64,000 bases of DNA from Mycobacterium syngnathidarum (GCF_001942625.1 NZ_MLCL01000089.1:310001-374000), one strand, 5' to 3'; numbered from the stretch's first letter, positions 32,769 through 41,147 are shown. A program made the numbers and translations. Notes: a model not told the origin generated them from the letters alone.

Positions 32769-33278
32769 TCACTCCCCGGCGGCCTTCCGCACGACCTTGC
32801 CGGTTTCGGGATCCCACTTCACCGAGATGGAATCGTCGGCATCGTGACCCATCATCGTGGTGAAGGCGTCCAGCACCACTTCGCCGTCGTCATCGGTGCA
32901 AACGTTGTGGGTGACGACGATGTCGGCGCCGAAGCGCTCCTCGACCGACGTGATCGTCATGACCGCATGCAGCTGGTCGCCGGCCTTGAGCGGCTTACGG
33001 TAGACGAATTTCTGGTCCACCTGGACGATCTGCTTGGTTTCCATCCCGACGTCGACGTTCTGGAAAAAGTGTTCCTGAACCAGCAGCGCCAGAGTGGAGG
33101 CGAAGGTGAGCGGAGCGACCAGGGCGTCGTGACCGAGTTCGGCCGCGGCCGCCTCGTCGTGGCTGGCCGGGTCCATGGCCTTGACCGCCTTGGCGTACTG
33201 ACGGATCTGCTCGCGGCCGATGAGGAAAGGGTACGGATACTTCCAGACCATTCCGCGGATGTCAGCCTTGAGTGCCAT
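32769..33278 (-). CDS. hadC: (3R)-hydroxyacyl-ACP dehydratase subunit HadC
   Basis: This 169-residue hot-dog fold protein is the accessory subunit that pairs with HadB in FAS-II dehydration of meromycolate chains. It resembles HadA in the N-terminal half (MALKADIRGMVWKYPYPFLIGREQIRQYAKAV, shown in part). It is the last gene of the hadA-hadB-hadC operon, with 13 bases to hadB. HadABC is a target of thiacetazone and isoxyl-activated drugs. Confidence 0.97.
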   Translation of the reverse strand: MALKADIRGMVWKYPYPFLIGREQIRQYAKAVKAMDPASHDEAAAAELGHDALVAPLTFASTLALLVQEHFFQNVDVGMETKQIVQVDQKFVYRKPLKAGDQLHAVMTITSVEERFGADIVVTHNVCTDDDGEVVLDAFTTMMGHDADDSISVKWDPETGKVVRKAAGE

Positions 33279-33291
33279 GGCCCAGAACTCC

Positions 33292-33720
33292 TTACGCCAG
33301 TTTTGCGGTCGCGATGGCGCGCCCGAAGATCTTCTTTCCGCCTGCGGTCGCCGAGATGGCGATGGTGACCAGGTTCTCTTCAGGGTCCACGGACTTCACA
33401 CGTCCGTTGAACACGATCTCAGCTCCCACACCGTCGTTGGGCACCGGCACGACGGCGGTGAACCGGACGTTGTATTCCTTGACCGCAGCCGGGTCGCCGA
33501 CCCATTCGGTGACGTAGCCGCCGCCGACACCCATGGTCAGCATGCCGTGGGCGATCGCGGTGTCGAGGCCGACCTGCTTGGCGATCTCGTCGTCCCAGTG
33601 GATCGGGTTGAGGTCACCGGAAACGCCGGCGTAGTTGACCAGATCTCCGCGGGTCAGCGGGATCACGCGCTCCGGAAGCGTGTCACCGACCTTGACCGAA
33701 CTGAACTCGCGCAGCGCCAT
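33292..33720 (-). CDS. hadB: (3R)-hydroxyacyl-ACP dehydratase catalytic subunit HadB
   Basis: This 142-residue MaoC-like hot-dog dehydratase has the hydratase-2 motif GDLNPIHWD, with catalytic Asp36 and His41. It works with HadA or HadC in FAS-II elongation of mycolic acids. Its ATG touches the hadA stop (shared base at 33720), so it is translationally coupled. Confidence 0.98.
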   Translation of the reverse strand: MALREFSSVKVGDTLPERVIPLTRGDLVNYAGVSGDLNPIHWDDEIAKQVGLDTAIAHGMLTMGVGGGYVTEWVGDPAAVKEYNVRFTAVVPVPNDGVGAEIVFNGRVKSVDPEENLVTIAISATAGGKKIFGRAIATAKLA

Positions 33721-34184
33721 CAGTTAAAACCCTCTTCTCCGTCACCCGCACGCCCGGCCAGGGTCGTGTAGGCCTCCTGGACCACCTCACCGTTGTCATT
33801 GGTGATGATGTTCTTGGTCACGATGATGTCGGTGCCGTGCGCTTTGCGCACTGAATGCACGTAGACGTCGCAGTACAGCTTGTCCCCGGCCAAAACTGGC
33901 TTGAGGAACTTCAGCTCCTGATCGACCTGGACGATCTGGGCGTCCTGGATGCCGATGTTGGCCCACTCGAAGAAGGCCCATTGCGCCTGGTACCCGAAAA
34001 TGCAGATGAAGGTCAGCGGCGCAGGCAGCGAGCCGTGGCCGAGCTCGGCTGCGGCTGCTTCGTCGTGGTAGAACGCACCGTCGTTCTTGACCGCGATCGC
34101 GTGCTCGCGAATCTTCTCGCGCCCGACCTCGTAGTGCTCAGGATAGCGATAGTGCATCCCGACGATGCTGGTCGATAGAGCCAC
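33720..34184 (-). CDS. hadA: (3R)-hydroxyacyl-ACP dehydratase subunit HadA
   Basis: This 154-residue hot-dog fold subunit supplies acyl-chain binding for HadB. The N-terminus MALSTSIVGMHYRYPEHYEV and the block APLTFICIFGYQAQWAFFEW, followed by QIVQVDQELKFLKPV, match HadA. Cys60-like residues targeted by thiacetazone lie in the TFICIF segment (a Cys is present). It begins 10 bases downstream of rpmG. Confidence 0.97.
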   Translation of the reverse strand: MALSTSIVGMHYRYPEHYEVGREKIREHAIAVKNDGAFYHDEAAAAELGHGSLPAPLTFICIFGYQAQWAFFEWANIGIQDAQIVQVDQELKFLKPVLAGDKLYCDVYVHSVRKAHGTDIIVTKNIITNDNGEVVQEAYTTLAGRAGDGEEGFN

Positions 34185-34194
34185 GGGCGTTTGG

Positions 34195-34362
34195 CTACCG
34201 CGACTCTTTGTGCGGCTGGTGGGTGCCGCAGTTAGGGCAGAACTTCTTGATCTCGAGCCGGTCGGGATCGTTGCGGCGGTTCTTCTTGGTGATGTAGTTG
34301 CGGTGCTTGCACACCTCGCACGCCAAAGTGATCTTCGGCCGTACGTCGGTACTCGACGCCAC
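34195..34362 (-). CDS. rpmG: 50S ribosomal protein L33
   Basis: This 55-residue protein, read directly from the minus strand with GTG start at 34362, has the zinc-ribbon form. CxxC pairs occur in [10 protein letters not shown] and [11 protein letters not shown], so this is the zinc-binding (C+) paralogue type. The order tRNA-Thr, tRNA-Met, rpmG, hadABC, tRNA-Trp, secE is the mycobacterial arrangement. Confidence 0.95.
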
Positions 34363-34408
34363 GTCAGTTCTCCCTGCTCAAAATCACGCTCTGCTTTTGA
34401 TGTTCCTG

Positions 34409-34482
34409 TAGCGGTGGGGAGGCTCGATCTCCCGACCTCACGATTATGAGTCGTGCGCTCTAACCAGCTGAGCTACACCGCC
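34409..34482 (-). tRNA. metT: tRNA-Met (elongator, anticodon CAT)
   Basis: A 74-base cloverleaf folds on the minus strand. Acceptor GGCGGTG pairs with CACCGCT (one G-U). Anticodon stem CACGA/TCGTG holds loop CTCATAA, and the T arm is GGGAG-ATCGAGC-CTCCC. The paired first acceptor base and the absence of GGG/CCC pairs in the anticodon stem indicate elongator rather than initiator tRNA. Confidence 0.96.
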
Positions 34483-34551
34483 CCGGATGGTTCCAGGTGG
34501 GGCTCCACGTCGGGATACTCCTGCGTCGCTTCGCTCGCCTGGCGTCCACCG

Positions 34552-34624
34552 AGCCCCCTAACGGAATCGAACCGTTGACCTTTTCCTTACCATGGAAACG
34601 CTCTGCCGACTGAGCTAAGGGGGC
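34552..34624 (-). tRNA. thrT: tRNA-Thr (anticodon GGT)
   Basis: A 73-base cloverleaf folds on the minus strand. Acceptor GCCCCCT pairs with AGGGGGC. Anticodon stem TTTCC/GGAAA holds loop ATGGTAA, giving GGT, and the T arm is AACGG-TTCGATT-CCGTT with discriminator T. It is the first gene of the tRNA-rpmG-had run. Confidence 0.97.
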
Positions 34625-34659
34625 TTGTCCCGCAGCGTTGCGGCTGCGGGGCCTTAAAG

Positions 34660-34689
34660 AGGGTACAACCTCCCCGGCAGCCGCACCAA
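34660..34689 (-). promoter_or_regulatory. Probable promoter for tRNA-Thr/tRNA-Met
   Basis: On the minus strand, TTGGTG (34689-34684) and TACCCT (34665-34660) are separated by 18 bases. The 5' leader then holds an 8-bp hairpin (34629-34636 with 34643-34650) immediately before the tRNA, a likely processing element. Confidence 0.5.
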
Positions 34690-34734
34690 ACCGCAGGTCA
34701 ACGCGGCTACCGAGGAGCTGTTTTCGCTGTTCGG

Positions 34735-35970
34735 CTAGTCCAGGAGCCAGTCGTTGGGCGCGAACAGCTCGCAGTGCACCCGCTCGTGGGCGATTCCGCG
34801 GGCGCTCAGCTGAGCGCGGACCGCCTCGACGAATCCGGCCCCGCCGCACAGGTAGTAGGCGGCGTCGGCAGGCAGTTCGATGCCGTCGAGCTTGAGCAGG
34901 CCGGCGTGAACTCCGGGGCTGCCACTGGTGACGCCGTCCTCGTACCAGAGGTCCAGGCTCGCGCCCGGCAGCGCATCGATCAGCTCGTGCTGACGCTCGC
35001 GCAGCGGGTGGTCGCTGTCGCTGCGGTCGGCGTGCAGGACCCGCACCTGGGCGTCGGGCGCCTCGGCCGCCAGGAATTCCAGGATGCCGACCATCGGGGT
35101 GATACCGATTCCCGCCGAGACCAGCACCAGCGGGCCGTCGGGACGGCCGCCGTTGTAGAGGTCGCCGAACGGCACCGTGACGTCGAGCAGGTCACCGACG
35201 CACAGGTTGGCCCGGATCCAGGACGACACCTCGCCCGCGGGCTGATCGGCGACGGCGTCGACCGGTTTGACCGCGAAGGTCAGATCGGCCGACCCGGGTG
35301 CGCCGACCAGGCTGTACTGGCGTAGCTGGCGGGCCCCGTCGGGCAGTGTCACGCCGACCGAAACATATTGTCCGGGAAGGAAGTTGACAGGCTCATCGGC
35401 GCGGACGGTGACCAGCACGGCACCGGACGGGTCGTCGACGCGGGCGATCACGCGCAGCCGCCGGAAGACGTCACCGGGTTCGACGCCGGCCCCCGCATAC
35501 AGATCTCGCTCCAGCGCGATCAGCGTGTCGGCCATGATCCAGTAGACCCGGTCCCAGGCCTCGGCCACCTCGGCGGTCACGGTCTCGGCGCCCAGCACCT
35601 CCACGATCGCGGCGAACAGGTTGTCGTGCACGATCGGGTACTGGTCGGCGGTGATGCCGAGCGAGGCGTGCTTGTGGCCGATGCGTGCCAGCAGGGCCGA
35701 CGGGTGCGGCAGGTCGGGGTTGACCAGATGGGTGGCGAACGTGGCGATCGAGGCCGCCAGCGCGCGCTGCTGGGCACCCTGGGCCTGGTTGCCGCGGTTG
35801 AACAGGTTGCGCAGCAGTTCGGGGTGGTTGGCGAACAGGCGGCGGTAGAACTCCGAGGTGATCTCGTCGATGTGCGCGCCGATGAGAGGCAGTGTCGCCG
35901 AGACGATTTCGGCGTGCTTCGGCTCGAGTTCGTCGCGTACCGCAGACGGCTCGGGGCTGGTGACGGTCAT
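34735..35970 (-). CDS. hmp: Flavohemoglobin / nitric oxide dioxygenase
   Basis: This 411-residue Hmp oxidises NO to nitrate using NAD(P)H. The N-terminal globin domain (about residues 10-150) has FYRRLFANHPELLRNLFN and proximal His101 in GHKHASLGI. The FAD domain (about 160-270) has RQYSLVGAPG, and the NAD(P) domain (about 275-411) has LVSAGIGITPMVGIL and YYLCGGAGFV. The ATG at 35970 overlaps the nsrR stop, with GGGAATCTCC upstream. It is absent from this spot in M. tuberculosis, so it is an insertion into the conserved block. Confidence 0.96.
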   Translation of the reverse strand: MTVTSPEPSAVRDELEPKHAEIVSATLPLIGAHIDEITSEFYRRLFANHPELLRNLFNRGNQAQGAQQRALAASIATFATHLVNPDLPHPSALLARIGHKHASLGITADQYPIVHDNLFAAIVEVLGAETVTAEVAEAWDRVYWIMADTLIALERDLYAGAGVEPGDVFRRLRVIARVDDPSGAVLVTVRADEPVNFLPGQYVSVGVTLPDGARQLRQYSLVGAPGSADLTFAVKPVDAVADQPAGEVSSWIRANLCVGDLLDVTVPFGDLYNGGRPDGPLVLVSAGIGITPMVGILEFLAAEAPDAQVRVLHADRSDSDHPLRERQHELIDALPGASLDLWYEDGVTSGSPGVHAGLLKLDGIELPADAAYYLCGGAGFVEAVRAQLSARGIAHERVHCELFAPNDWLLD

Positions 35971-36416
35971 CGGAGATTCCCTTCGGTTGTGATTTGTAAA
36001 ACGATCGGCAGGCGGCTGTCTGCCGTGAGGTCGGTGACGGTGTAGCGGTCGAGTTCGCGGTAGAAGGCCTCTTTGGCGTCGGCCAGCACGCGTCGTAGTC
36101 GGCAGGCCGCGATGAGCGGGCACGGGGATTCCCCTCCGCATTCGATGACCTCACGGTCACCTTCGAGTTCGCGCACCAGCCAGCCGATCGAGGCGTTGCG
36201 CCCGGCGGCGGTGAGCACCAGTCCCCCGACCCGACCCCGCCGGGCGTGCACCATGCCGAGATCGGAGAGCTTGGCCACGGCTTTGGCGACGTGATGCTCG
36301 GACGCATTGGCCCCCGCGGCGATGGTGCGGGTGGTGATGCGTCGGTCCTCGGATTCGCCCGAGGACAGCAGCATCAGCGTGCGCAGTCCCAGGTCGGTGA
36401 ACCGGGTGAGGTGCAT
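35967..36416 (-). CDS. nsrR: NsrR-type Rrf2 family NO-sensing repressor
   Basis: This 149-residue Rrf2 regulator has an N-terminal winged helix (MHLTRFTDLGLRTLMLLSSG). Three cysteines at positions 93, 99 and 105 (ECGGESPCPLIAAC) have the same spacing as the [4Fe-4S]-ligating cysteines of NsrR. NO destroys the cluster and derepresses hmp. The stop and the hmp start overlap (ATGA), a dedicated operon. Confidence 0.94.
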   Translation of the reverse strand: MHLTRFTDLGLRTLMLLSSGESEDRRITTRTIAAGANASEHHVAKAVAKLSDLGMVHARRGRVGGLVLTAAGRNASIGWLVRELEGDREVIECGGESPCPLIAACRLRRVLADAKEAFYRELDRYTVTDLTADSRLPIVLQITTEGNLR

Positions 36417-36443
36417 ACCGGTGACGCTAGTAATTCCGCATTT

Positions 36444-36473
36444 CTGATACCAGTTTTATCGGTGTGGGTTCAA
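36444..36473 (-). promoter_or_regulatory. Probable nsrR-hmp promoter
   Basis: On the minus strand, TTGAAC (36473-36468) and an extended -10 TGG-TATCAG (-10 at 36449-36444) are separated by 18 bases. The A/T-rich downstream segment GTAATT...TGATAC (36430-36450) is an imperfect palindrome that could be the NsrR site. Confidence 0.4.
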
Positions 36474-36550
36474 ACACGCCATGACGTGCGGTTTTTGGAC
36501 CTGCGGGGATGCGCGCAGAAGTCGATGCGGAGCACTAATACCCTGAACAC

Positions 36551-37276
36551 ATGTCCGAGCCCAAGGCGCAAGACCGCTTGTACTTCCGGCAGTTGTTGTC
36601 GGGTCGCGACTACGCGGCCGGCGACCCGATCGCCCAGCAGATGCGCAACTTCTCCTACCTGATCGGCGACCGCGAGACAGGCGATGCCGTGGTGGTCGAT
36701 CCGGCCTACGCCGCCAACGAGCTCGTCGACGTCATCGAGAGCGACGGCATGCGGTTGTCCGGGGTGCTGGTTACCCACCACCACCCCGACCACGTCGGCG
36801 GCACCATGATGGGCTTCACCCTCAAGGGCCTCGCCGAGCTGCTGGAACGCCAGAGCGTGCCGGTCCATGTCAACACCCACGAGGCCGATTGGGTCTCGAA
36901 GGTCACCGGGATCGCGCCGAGCGAGCTGACCGGGCACGTCCACGGCGACACGGTTTCGGTGGGCGCGGTACAGATCGAGCTACTGCACACCCCGGGCCAC
37001 ACCCCGGGTAGTCAGTGCTTCCTGCTCGACGGCCGCCTGGTCGCCGGCGACACGTTGTTCCTCGATGGGTGCGGGCGTACCGACTTTCCCGGCGGCAACG
37101 TCGACGACATGTTCCGCAGCCTGCAGGCGTTGGCCAAGCTGCCCGGAGACCCGACCGTGTTCCCCGGGCACTGGTATTCGGCGGAGCCGAGTGCGCCGCT
37201 CGATGAAGTCAAACGCAGCAACTACGTGTATCGGGCATCGAACCTTGAGCAATGGCACATGCTGATGGGTGGCTGA
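36551..37276 (+). CDS. Metallo-beta-lactamase-fold hydrolase (glyoxalase II-like)
   Basis: This 241-residue protein is the positional counterpart of Rv0634c. The zinc-binding motif THHHPDHVGG, a second His in HTPGHTPGS, an Asp in AGDTLFLDGCGRTDF and the final FPGHWY are typical of glyoxalase II or persulfide-dioxygenase-like hydrolases. It may act on mycothiol thioesters or persulfides, but the substrate is not readable. It is followed by 239 bases without a convincing gene. Confidence 0.9.
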   Translation: MSEPKAQDRLYFRQLLSGRDYAAGDPIAQQMRNFSYLIGDRETGDAVVVDPAYAANELVDVIESDGMRLSGVLVTHHHPDHVGGTMMGFTLKGLAELLERQSVPVHVNTHEADWVSKVTGIAPSELTGHVHGDTVSVGAVQIELLHTPGHTPGSQCFLLDGRLVAGDTLFLDGCGRTDFPGGNVDDMFRSLQALAKLPGDPTVFPGHWYSAEPSAPLDEVKRSNYVYRASNLEQWHMLMGG

Positions 37277-37515
37277 AAATGGGTTCAACCGGCCCGAATG
37301 CGGAATCCACTGAACCTACGGTCCCGTAACGGGGCAATTCCACCTTGCAGCGACCGATCTGCCACCAATTTCGTTGCATAAGCCGTTGCAATAGGAAGTA
37401 AGCGTCCTTTTGCGCGATTCGAGTAGTGCAATACTCAGGACACCGAAGCACAGACCCGGCAAAGTAGCTGTCAGCAATTGTTGAGCAGTATTTGACAGTC
37501 CCGCCGGGGGTCACC

Positions 37516-38505
37516 GTGAAGAACATCGTGCTGTGCTTTGACCACACAGATGAACATCCCGGACTCCGTGACGCATCGAATACCGAGATGTTGTTCCGGT
37601 TGCTGGACAGCGCCGATCAGCTGACCTGGTATCACAGCGGCGCGGCAATGCGGCACGGTAGACGAATCACGCCGGGCCGCCGCGGCGACGCCGCCAGCGA
37701 AGCCCGGGCGGCCATCGTCGAGGCGTACCGATTCCTCGGCGACGCGTGGGATCCCGGGGACCGGATCTTCGTGTTCGGCGGCGGCGAGGGCGGGCATCGC
37801 GCCGGCGAGCTGACCACCCTGCTCGGCACGGTCGGCTTGTTGCCGGCACATTCCGCAGACGTACTGGACTACGCGCTGGCCACCTACGTACTGCCCCGCA
37901 CCCCGCGCACCCCTCAGGATTGGCGGCAGGTCAGGGTGTTGGCGGCGCAACTCGTCGGTGACCACGACCCCGCCGTACCGGTGCGGTTCGTCGGGCTGTG
38001 GAACGCGACCACCACACCGGGCACCAAGCAGCGGATGGGTCCGCTGCCGACCGTGGAATCGGGCCGGCATGCGGTGGCGGTGGACGGCGGCCGCCGGACC
38101 ATGCGGTTCTGTGAACATCTCGACGAAGTCTGGTTCCGAGGCACCCGCCGCGATGTCACCGGCGGCACCGGTGCATGCTGGCCGCTCTCGGATATCGCAC
38201 TCGACTGGATACTCGCCGGGGCCCTCACCGCGGGGCTTCAGGTGGTCGACAACAGCACCTGCCCCACCGATCTCGACGCCCTGGCCGGGACGGCGCCGTC
38301 GATCGGGCGACGCCGGGCTCCGCTGCACGCCAAGGTGCACGCCAGCGTGGAGGTGTACCTGCGCTCGCACCCGCACTATTGGCGGCGACTGCCCGCGCGT
38401 ATCGAGTGGGCCGATGTCGAGTGGCTCGCCCGCGGTGAGCGCCTGATGCACACTCCCGTCACCGCCGCCGTGCAGCGCGACATTCTCACCGCCGTCGCGT
38501 CGTGA
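37516..38505 (+). CDS. DUF2235 domain protein
   Basis: This 329-residue protein contains the DUF2235 alpha/beta-hydrolase-like region. KNIVLCFDHTDEHPG is near the N-terminus and VFGGGEGGHRAGEL is around residue 85, in the place of the GFSRGA nucleophile elbow of Tle1-type phospholipases. The serine of that elbow appears replaced by Glu in GGGEGG, so catalysis may be absent or altered. The GTG at 37516 has GGGGG 6 bases upstream; an upstream TTG (37492) is less likely. There are no neighbouring secretion genes. Its role is unknown. Confidence 0.75.
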   Translation: MKNIVLCFDHTDEHPGLRDASNTEMLFRLLDSADQLTWYHSGAAMRHGRRITPGRRGDAASEARAAIVEAYRFLGDAWDPGDRIFVFGGGEGGHRAGELTTLLGTVGLLPAHSADVLDYALATYVLPRTPRTPQDWRQVRVLAAQLVGDHDPAVPVRFVGLWNATTTPGTKQRMGPLPTVESGRHAVAVDGGRRTMRFCEHLDEVWFRGTRRDVTGGTGACWPLSDIALDWILAGALTAGLQVVDNSTCPTDLDALAGTAPSIGRRRAPLHAKVHASVEVYLRSHPHYWRRLPARIEWADVEWLARGERLMHTPVTAAVQRDILTAVAS

Positions 38506-38578
38506 GACCGCCGGTTTTCGTTGAAGTTTGCTGAGCCGGACCGCTGCCCCCGCTGAAAGTCCGTGATATACCCACTTG

Positions 38579-39433
38579 GTGGGGATCATCGATTCATTCA
38601 CGGAGCGGGGGCGTGAGTTGGCTAGTTTCGAACCGGGTGCATGGACTGCGCTCGCGGCATGGGTGGCGATCATCGTCATCGTCATCGCGCTGATCTATGT
38701 GTGGCGGCAGTATTTGAAGGCCAAGGAACGGCAGGCCGAGCTGACCCAGCCCAATGTGTCGATGTTCATGGAGCCCAGCAGTGCCGATTGGCACCTGATC
38801 GAACTGGTCGTGCGCAACTACGGGCAACGGCCGGCCTACGGGTTGCGGTTCGAGTTCGCGAACCCGCCGACGGTGGGCAAGTACGAAAGCTCCTATGACG
38901 ACAACTTCGTCGACATCGTGCCGTTGAACCTGCCTTCCGAGATTCCGTATCTGGCGCCGTCGCAAGAGTGGCGCATCGTGTGGGATTCGGCTTTGGACCG
39001 TAAGCAACTGGGCGAGGCCATCGCGTCGCGTTTCGACGGCGCGATCACCTACTACGACGAGCCGGGCGCGCCCGGCAAGCCCAGTGGCCGCAAGCTGCGC
39101 AACACCGCGGTGCTCGATTGGGCGACGCTGCCGCCGGTGGACCGCATGGAGTTGCTCACCACACATGATCAGGCCCGCCGCGAGAAGCAGAAGCTGGAGT
39201 TGTTGCGCAGTGTGCTGACGTATTTCCAGTACGCGGCCAAGGAGACCGACGAGCAGGCGCTGCGCAACGAGATCAACCGCATGAACGCGATGGGCGCCGA
39301 GGTGCGGTCCCGCTGGCGCAACCGCTACGAGGCCGGCCATGACGACGATGACGACGACGATTACGACGACGACGAGCCCGAGACCGATCTGATCAAACCG
39401 GCGGCAACGTCCGGCAGGCGTCACCGGGCCTGA
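38579..39433 (+). CDS. Single-pass membrane protein with acidic C-terminal tail (Rv0633c position)
   Basis: This protein of about 284 residues has one N-terminal membrane segment (WVAIIVIVIALIYVW, about residues 28-45). A soluble domain of about 180 residues follows (MFMEPSSADWHLIELVVRNYGQRPAYGL), then a short coiled-coil-like stretch (REKQKLELLRSVLTYF) and an extreme Asp-rich run near residues 255-268. The start is weakly supported (GTG 38579 or TTG 38576). It occupies the place of Rv0633c beside echA3 in M. tuberculosis. Function unknown. Confidence 0.7.
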   Translation: MGIIDSFTERGRELASFEPGAWTALAAWVAIIVIVIALIYVWRQYLKAKERQAELTQPNVSMFMEPSSADWHLIELVVRNYGQRPAYGLRFEFANPPTVGKYESSYDDNFVDIVPLNLPSEIPYLAPSQEWRIVWDSALDRKQLGEAIASRFDGAITYYDEPGAPGKPSGRKLRNTAVLDWATLPPVDRMELLTTHDQARREKQKLELLRSVLTYFQYAAKETDEQALRNEINRMNAMGAEVRSRWRNRYEAGHDDDDDDDYDDDEPETDLIKPAATSGRRHRA

Positions 39434-39456
39434 GGACACTCGCTAGCATCAGTGCG

Positions 39457-40167
39457 ATGAGCAGCCTGGTGAGCTACGAGCTCAACGATGTCGTGGCCAC
39501 GATCACGATGGATGACGGCAAGGTCAACGCACTGTCGCCTGCGATGCAGGCCGAGATCAATGCGGCACTCGATCAGGCGGCCGCCGGCGCGGCTTCCGGC
39601 GAGGTGAAAGCCGTGGTGCTGGCCGGAAATTCGAAGGTTTTCAGTGGCGGGTTCGACCTGAGTGTGTTCTCCTCGGGCGACGTGGCGGCGACGCTGGGCA
39701 TGCTCGCCGGCGGCTTCGAACTGGCGGTGCGGTGCCTGAGCTTCCCGGTGCCGGTGATCATGGCCGCGACCGGACATGCCATCGCGATGGGTTCGTTTCT
39801 GCTGCTGTCCGGCGATCACCGGGTCGGCGCGGCGACGGCGCGATGCCAGGCCAACGAGGTCAAGATCGGCATGACGCTGCCGATCGCGGCCATCGAGATC
39901 ATGCGGATGCGCTTGACCCCGGCCACTTTCCAGCGCGCGGTCTCGATGGCCGCGGTGTTCACCGGCGACGCGGCGATCGCGGGCGGTTGGGTGGACGAGG
40001 TCGTCGACGCCGACGCGGTGCTGTCCCGGGCCCAGGAGGTGGCCACCGAGGCTGCCGCGACCGTGCACACCGCGGCGCACGTGGCCAGCAAGCTCAAGGC
40101 CCGCGCCCAGGCCCTGACCGCCATTCAGGCTGGAATCGACGGGCTGGCAAAGGAATTCGCGGGCTAG
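39457..40167 (+). CDS. echA3: Enoyl-CoA hydratase/isomerase family protein (EchA3-like)
   Basis: This 236-residue crotonase-fold protein sits next to recC as Rv0632c (echA3) does in M. tuberculosis. Its N-terminus (YELNDVVATITMDDGKVNALSP) and oxyanion segment (VFSGGFDLSVF, GHAIAMGSFLLLSGDHR) match the family. Catalytic Glu residues of classical hydratases are not obvious (FELAVRCLSFP region), so hydratase activity should not be assumed. Confidence 0.85.
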   Translation: MSSLVSYELNDVVATITMDDGKVNALSPAMQAEINAALDQAAAGAASGEVKAVVLAGNSKVFSGGFDLSVFSSGDVAATLGMLAGGFELAVRCLSFPVPVIMAATGHAIAMGSFLLLSGDHRVGAATARCQANEVKIGMTLPIAAIEIMRMRLTPATFQRAVSMAAVFTGDAAIAGGWVDEVVDADAVLSRAQEVATEAAATVHTAAHVASKLKARAQALTAIQAGIDGLAKEFAG

Positions 40168-40202
40168 TTCGCACTTTCGGCCGGCCGACTACTCACGTGT
40201 GA

Positions 40203-40244
40203 AGCGCTACGGCGGTTTTTCGGCCGTTTTTCCGCCACAGCGCT
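40203..40244. terminator. Bidirectional hairpin between echA3-like and DUF559 genes
   Basis: Thirteen-base arms (40203-40215 and 40232-40244) match at 11 of 13 positions. They enclose TTTTT-CGGCCG-TTTTT, so both strands produce a stem with a T-run. The convergent gene at 40243 ends inside the right arm. Confidence 0.6.
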
Positions 40245-41082
40245 ACGCACGCGAAGCCCAGGCTTTGGCGATCCGGCCGAGCATGGTGGCCGTACCTTCC
40301 CGACGGGTGACCCGGACGACGATCCACCCCATTTCGACCATCGCGTCGACCCGCATGATGTCTTTACGAATCTGCTCGGGATCGGTGTGATGAGCGCCCT
40401 CGTATTCCAGGGCGATCTTGAGCTCCGGCCAGGCCAGGTCGACCTCGCCGATCAGCGCGCCGTACTCGTTACGGATCGGGTATTGCGTTTGCGGCCGCGG
40501 ATAGCCCGCGCGAATCACCAACAGCCGCAACCACGTTTCCTGCGGCGACTCCGCGCCCGGGTCCACCAGCGCGATGGTGGCGCGCGCCTGCGTGATGCCC
40601 TTTCGCCCCGTATGCGCGTCCAGGGCCTGCTCGATGTCAGCCACTTTCAGGCGAGCGGCCCTCGCCAGCGCGTCGATCGCAGCGACAGCCGGATCCTGCG
40701 GGAACTTGCAGGCCAGATCGACCGCGGTGCGGGTCGGTGTGGTGAGGCGGATGTCGCCGATCGAACAGATTTCGTCCTCATCGATCCCGTCTGCCCACGT
40801 CACGATCCCTCGGGTCGGCCTGCGATTGTTGTTGTCGATGACGTAGGCGGGCAGGCTCGAGTCGATCCACCGCGCCCCATGGAAGACCGATGCGGAGTAT
40901 CCGGCCAGGACGCCGTGCCCCCGCGACCGCAACCAGCAGGCCTTGGCTCGCAGCAGTGCGGTTGGTCGGGTGCCCTTCGCGACATAGATATCGCGGTGAA
41001 TGGCCACGAAGCGGGTTCTCAGCTGGTGGCGGGTCAGCACACCTGAGGCCACCGCCTCGCTTCCGACGAATGGATCCCCCAT
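40243..41082 (-). CDS. AbiEi-like / DUF559 protein
   Basis: This 279-residue protein is of the same architecture as the one at 1-753. The N-terminal winged-helix AbiEi-like domain (GVLTRHQLRTRFVAIHRDIYVA, about residues 14-38) is followed by a middle helical part and a C-terminal Vsr/DUF559 domain. There, GEVDLAWPELKIALEYEGAHH supplies Asp, Glu and His of the PD-(D/E)XK fold, and the domain ends MVEMGWIVVRVTRRE. Start ATG 41082. There is no toxin partner, and it is convergent with echA3-like and divergent from marR. Function unknown; possibly a nuclease-related stress or defence factor. Confidence 0.85.
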   Translation of the reverse strand: MGDPFVGSEAVASGVLTRHQLRTRFVAIHRDIYVAKGTRPTALLRAKACWLRSRGHGVLAGYSASVFHGARWIDSSLPAYVIDNNNRRPTRGIVTWADGIDEDEICSIGDIRLTTPTRTAVDLACKFPQDPAVAAIDALARAARLKVADIEQALDAHTGRKGITQARATIALVDPGAESPQETWLRLLVIRAGYPRPQTQYPIRNEYGALIGEVDLAWPELKIALEYEGAHHTDPEQIRKDIMRVDAMVEMGWIVVRVTRREGTATMLGRIAKAWASRA

Positions 41083-41128
41083 GCGCGGAGTCTGCCGATG
41101 CCTACCGACAATCGCCCGCCAATACATG

Positions 41129-41145
41129 TATGTGCTATGCACATA
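41129..41145. promoter_or_regulatory. Palindrome at the marR start (probable MarR operator)
   Basis: TATGTGCTATGCACATA has perfect 7-base arms around a 3-base centre. It lies 2 bases before the GTG start of the MarR gene and overlaps the plausible -10 TATGCA, as expected for autoregulation. Confidence 0.6.
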
Positions 41146-41147
41146 TA

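Noticed and set aside
39345..39390. Asp-codon run as a DNA repeat element
   Set aside because: It is in frame and continues a charged C-terminal tail, so it is explained by the protein sequence.
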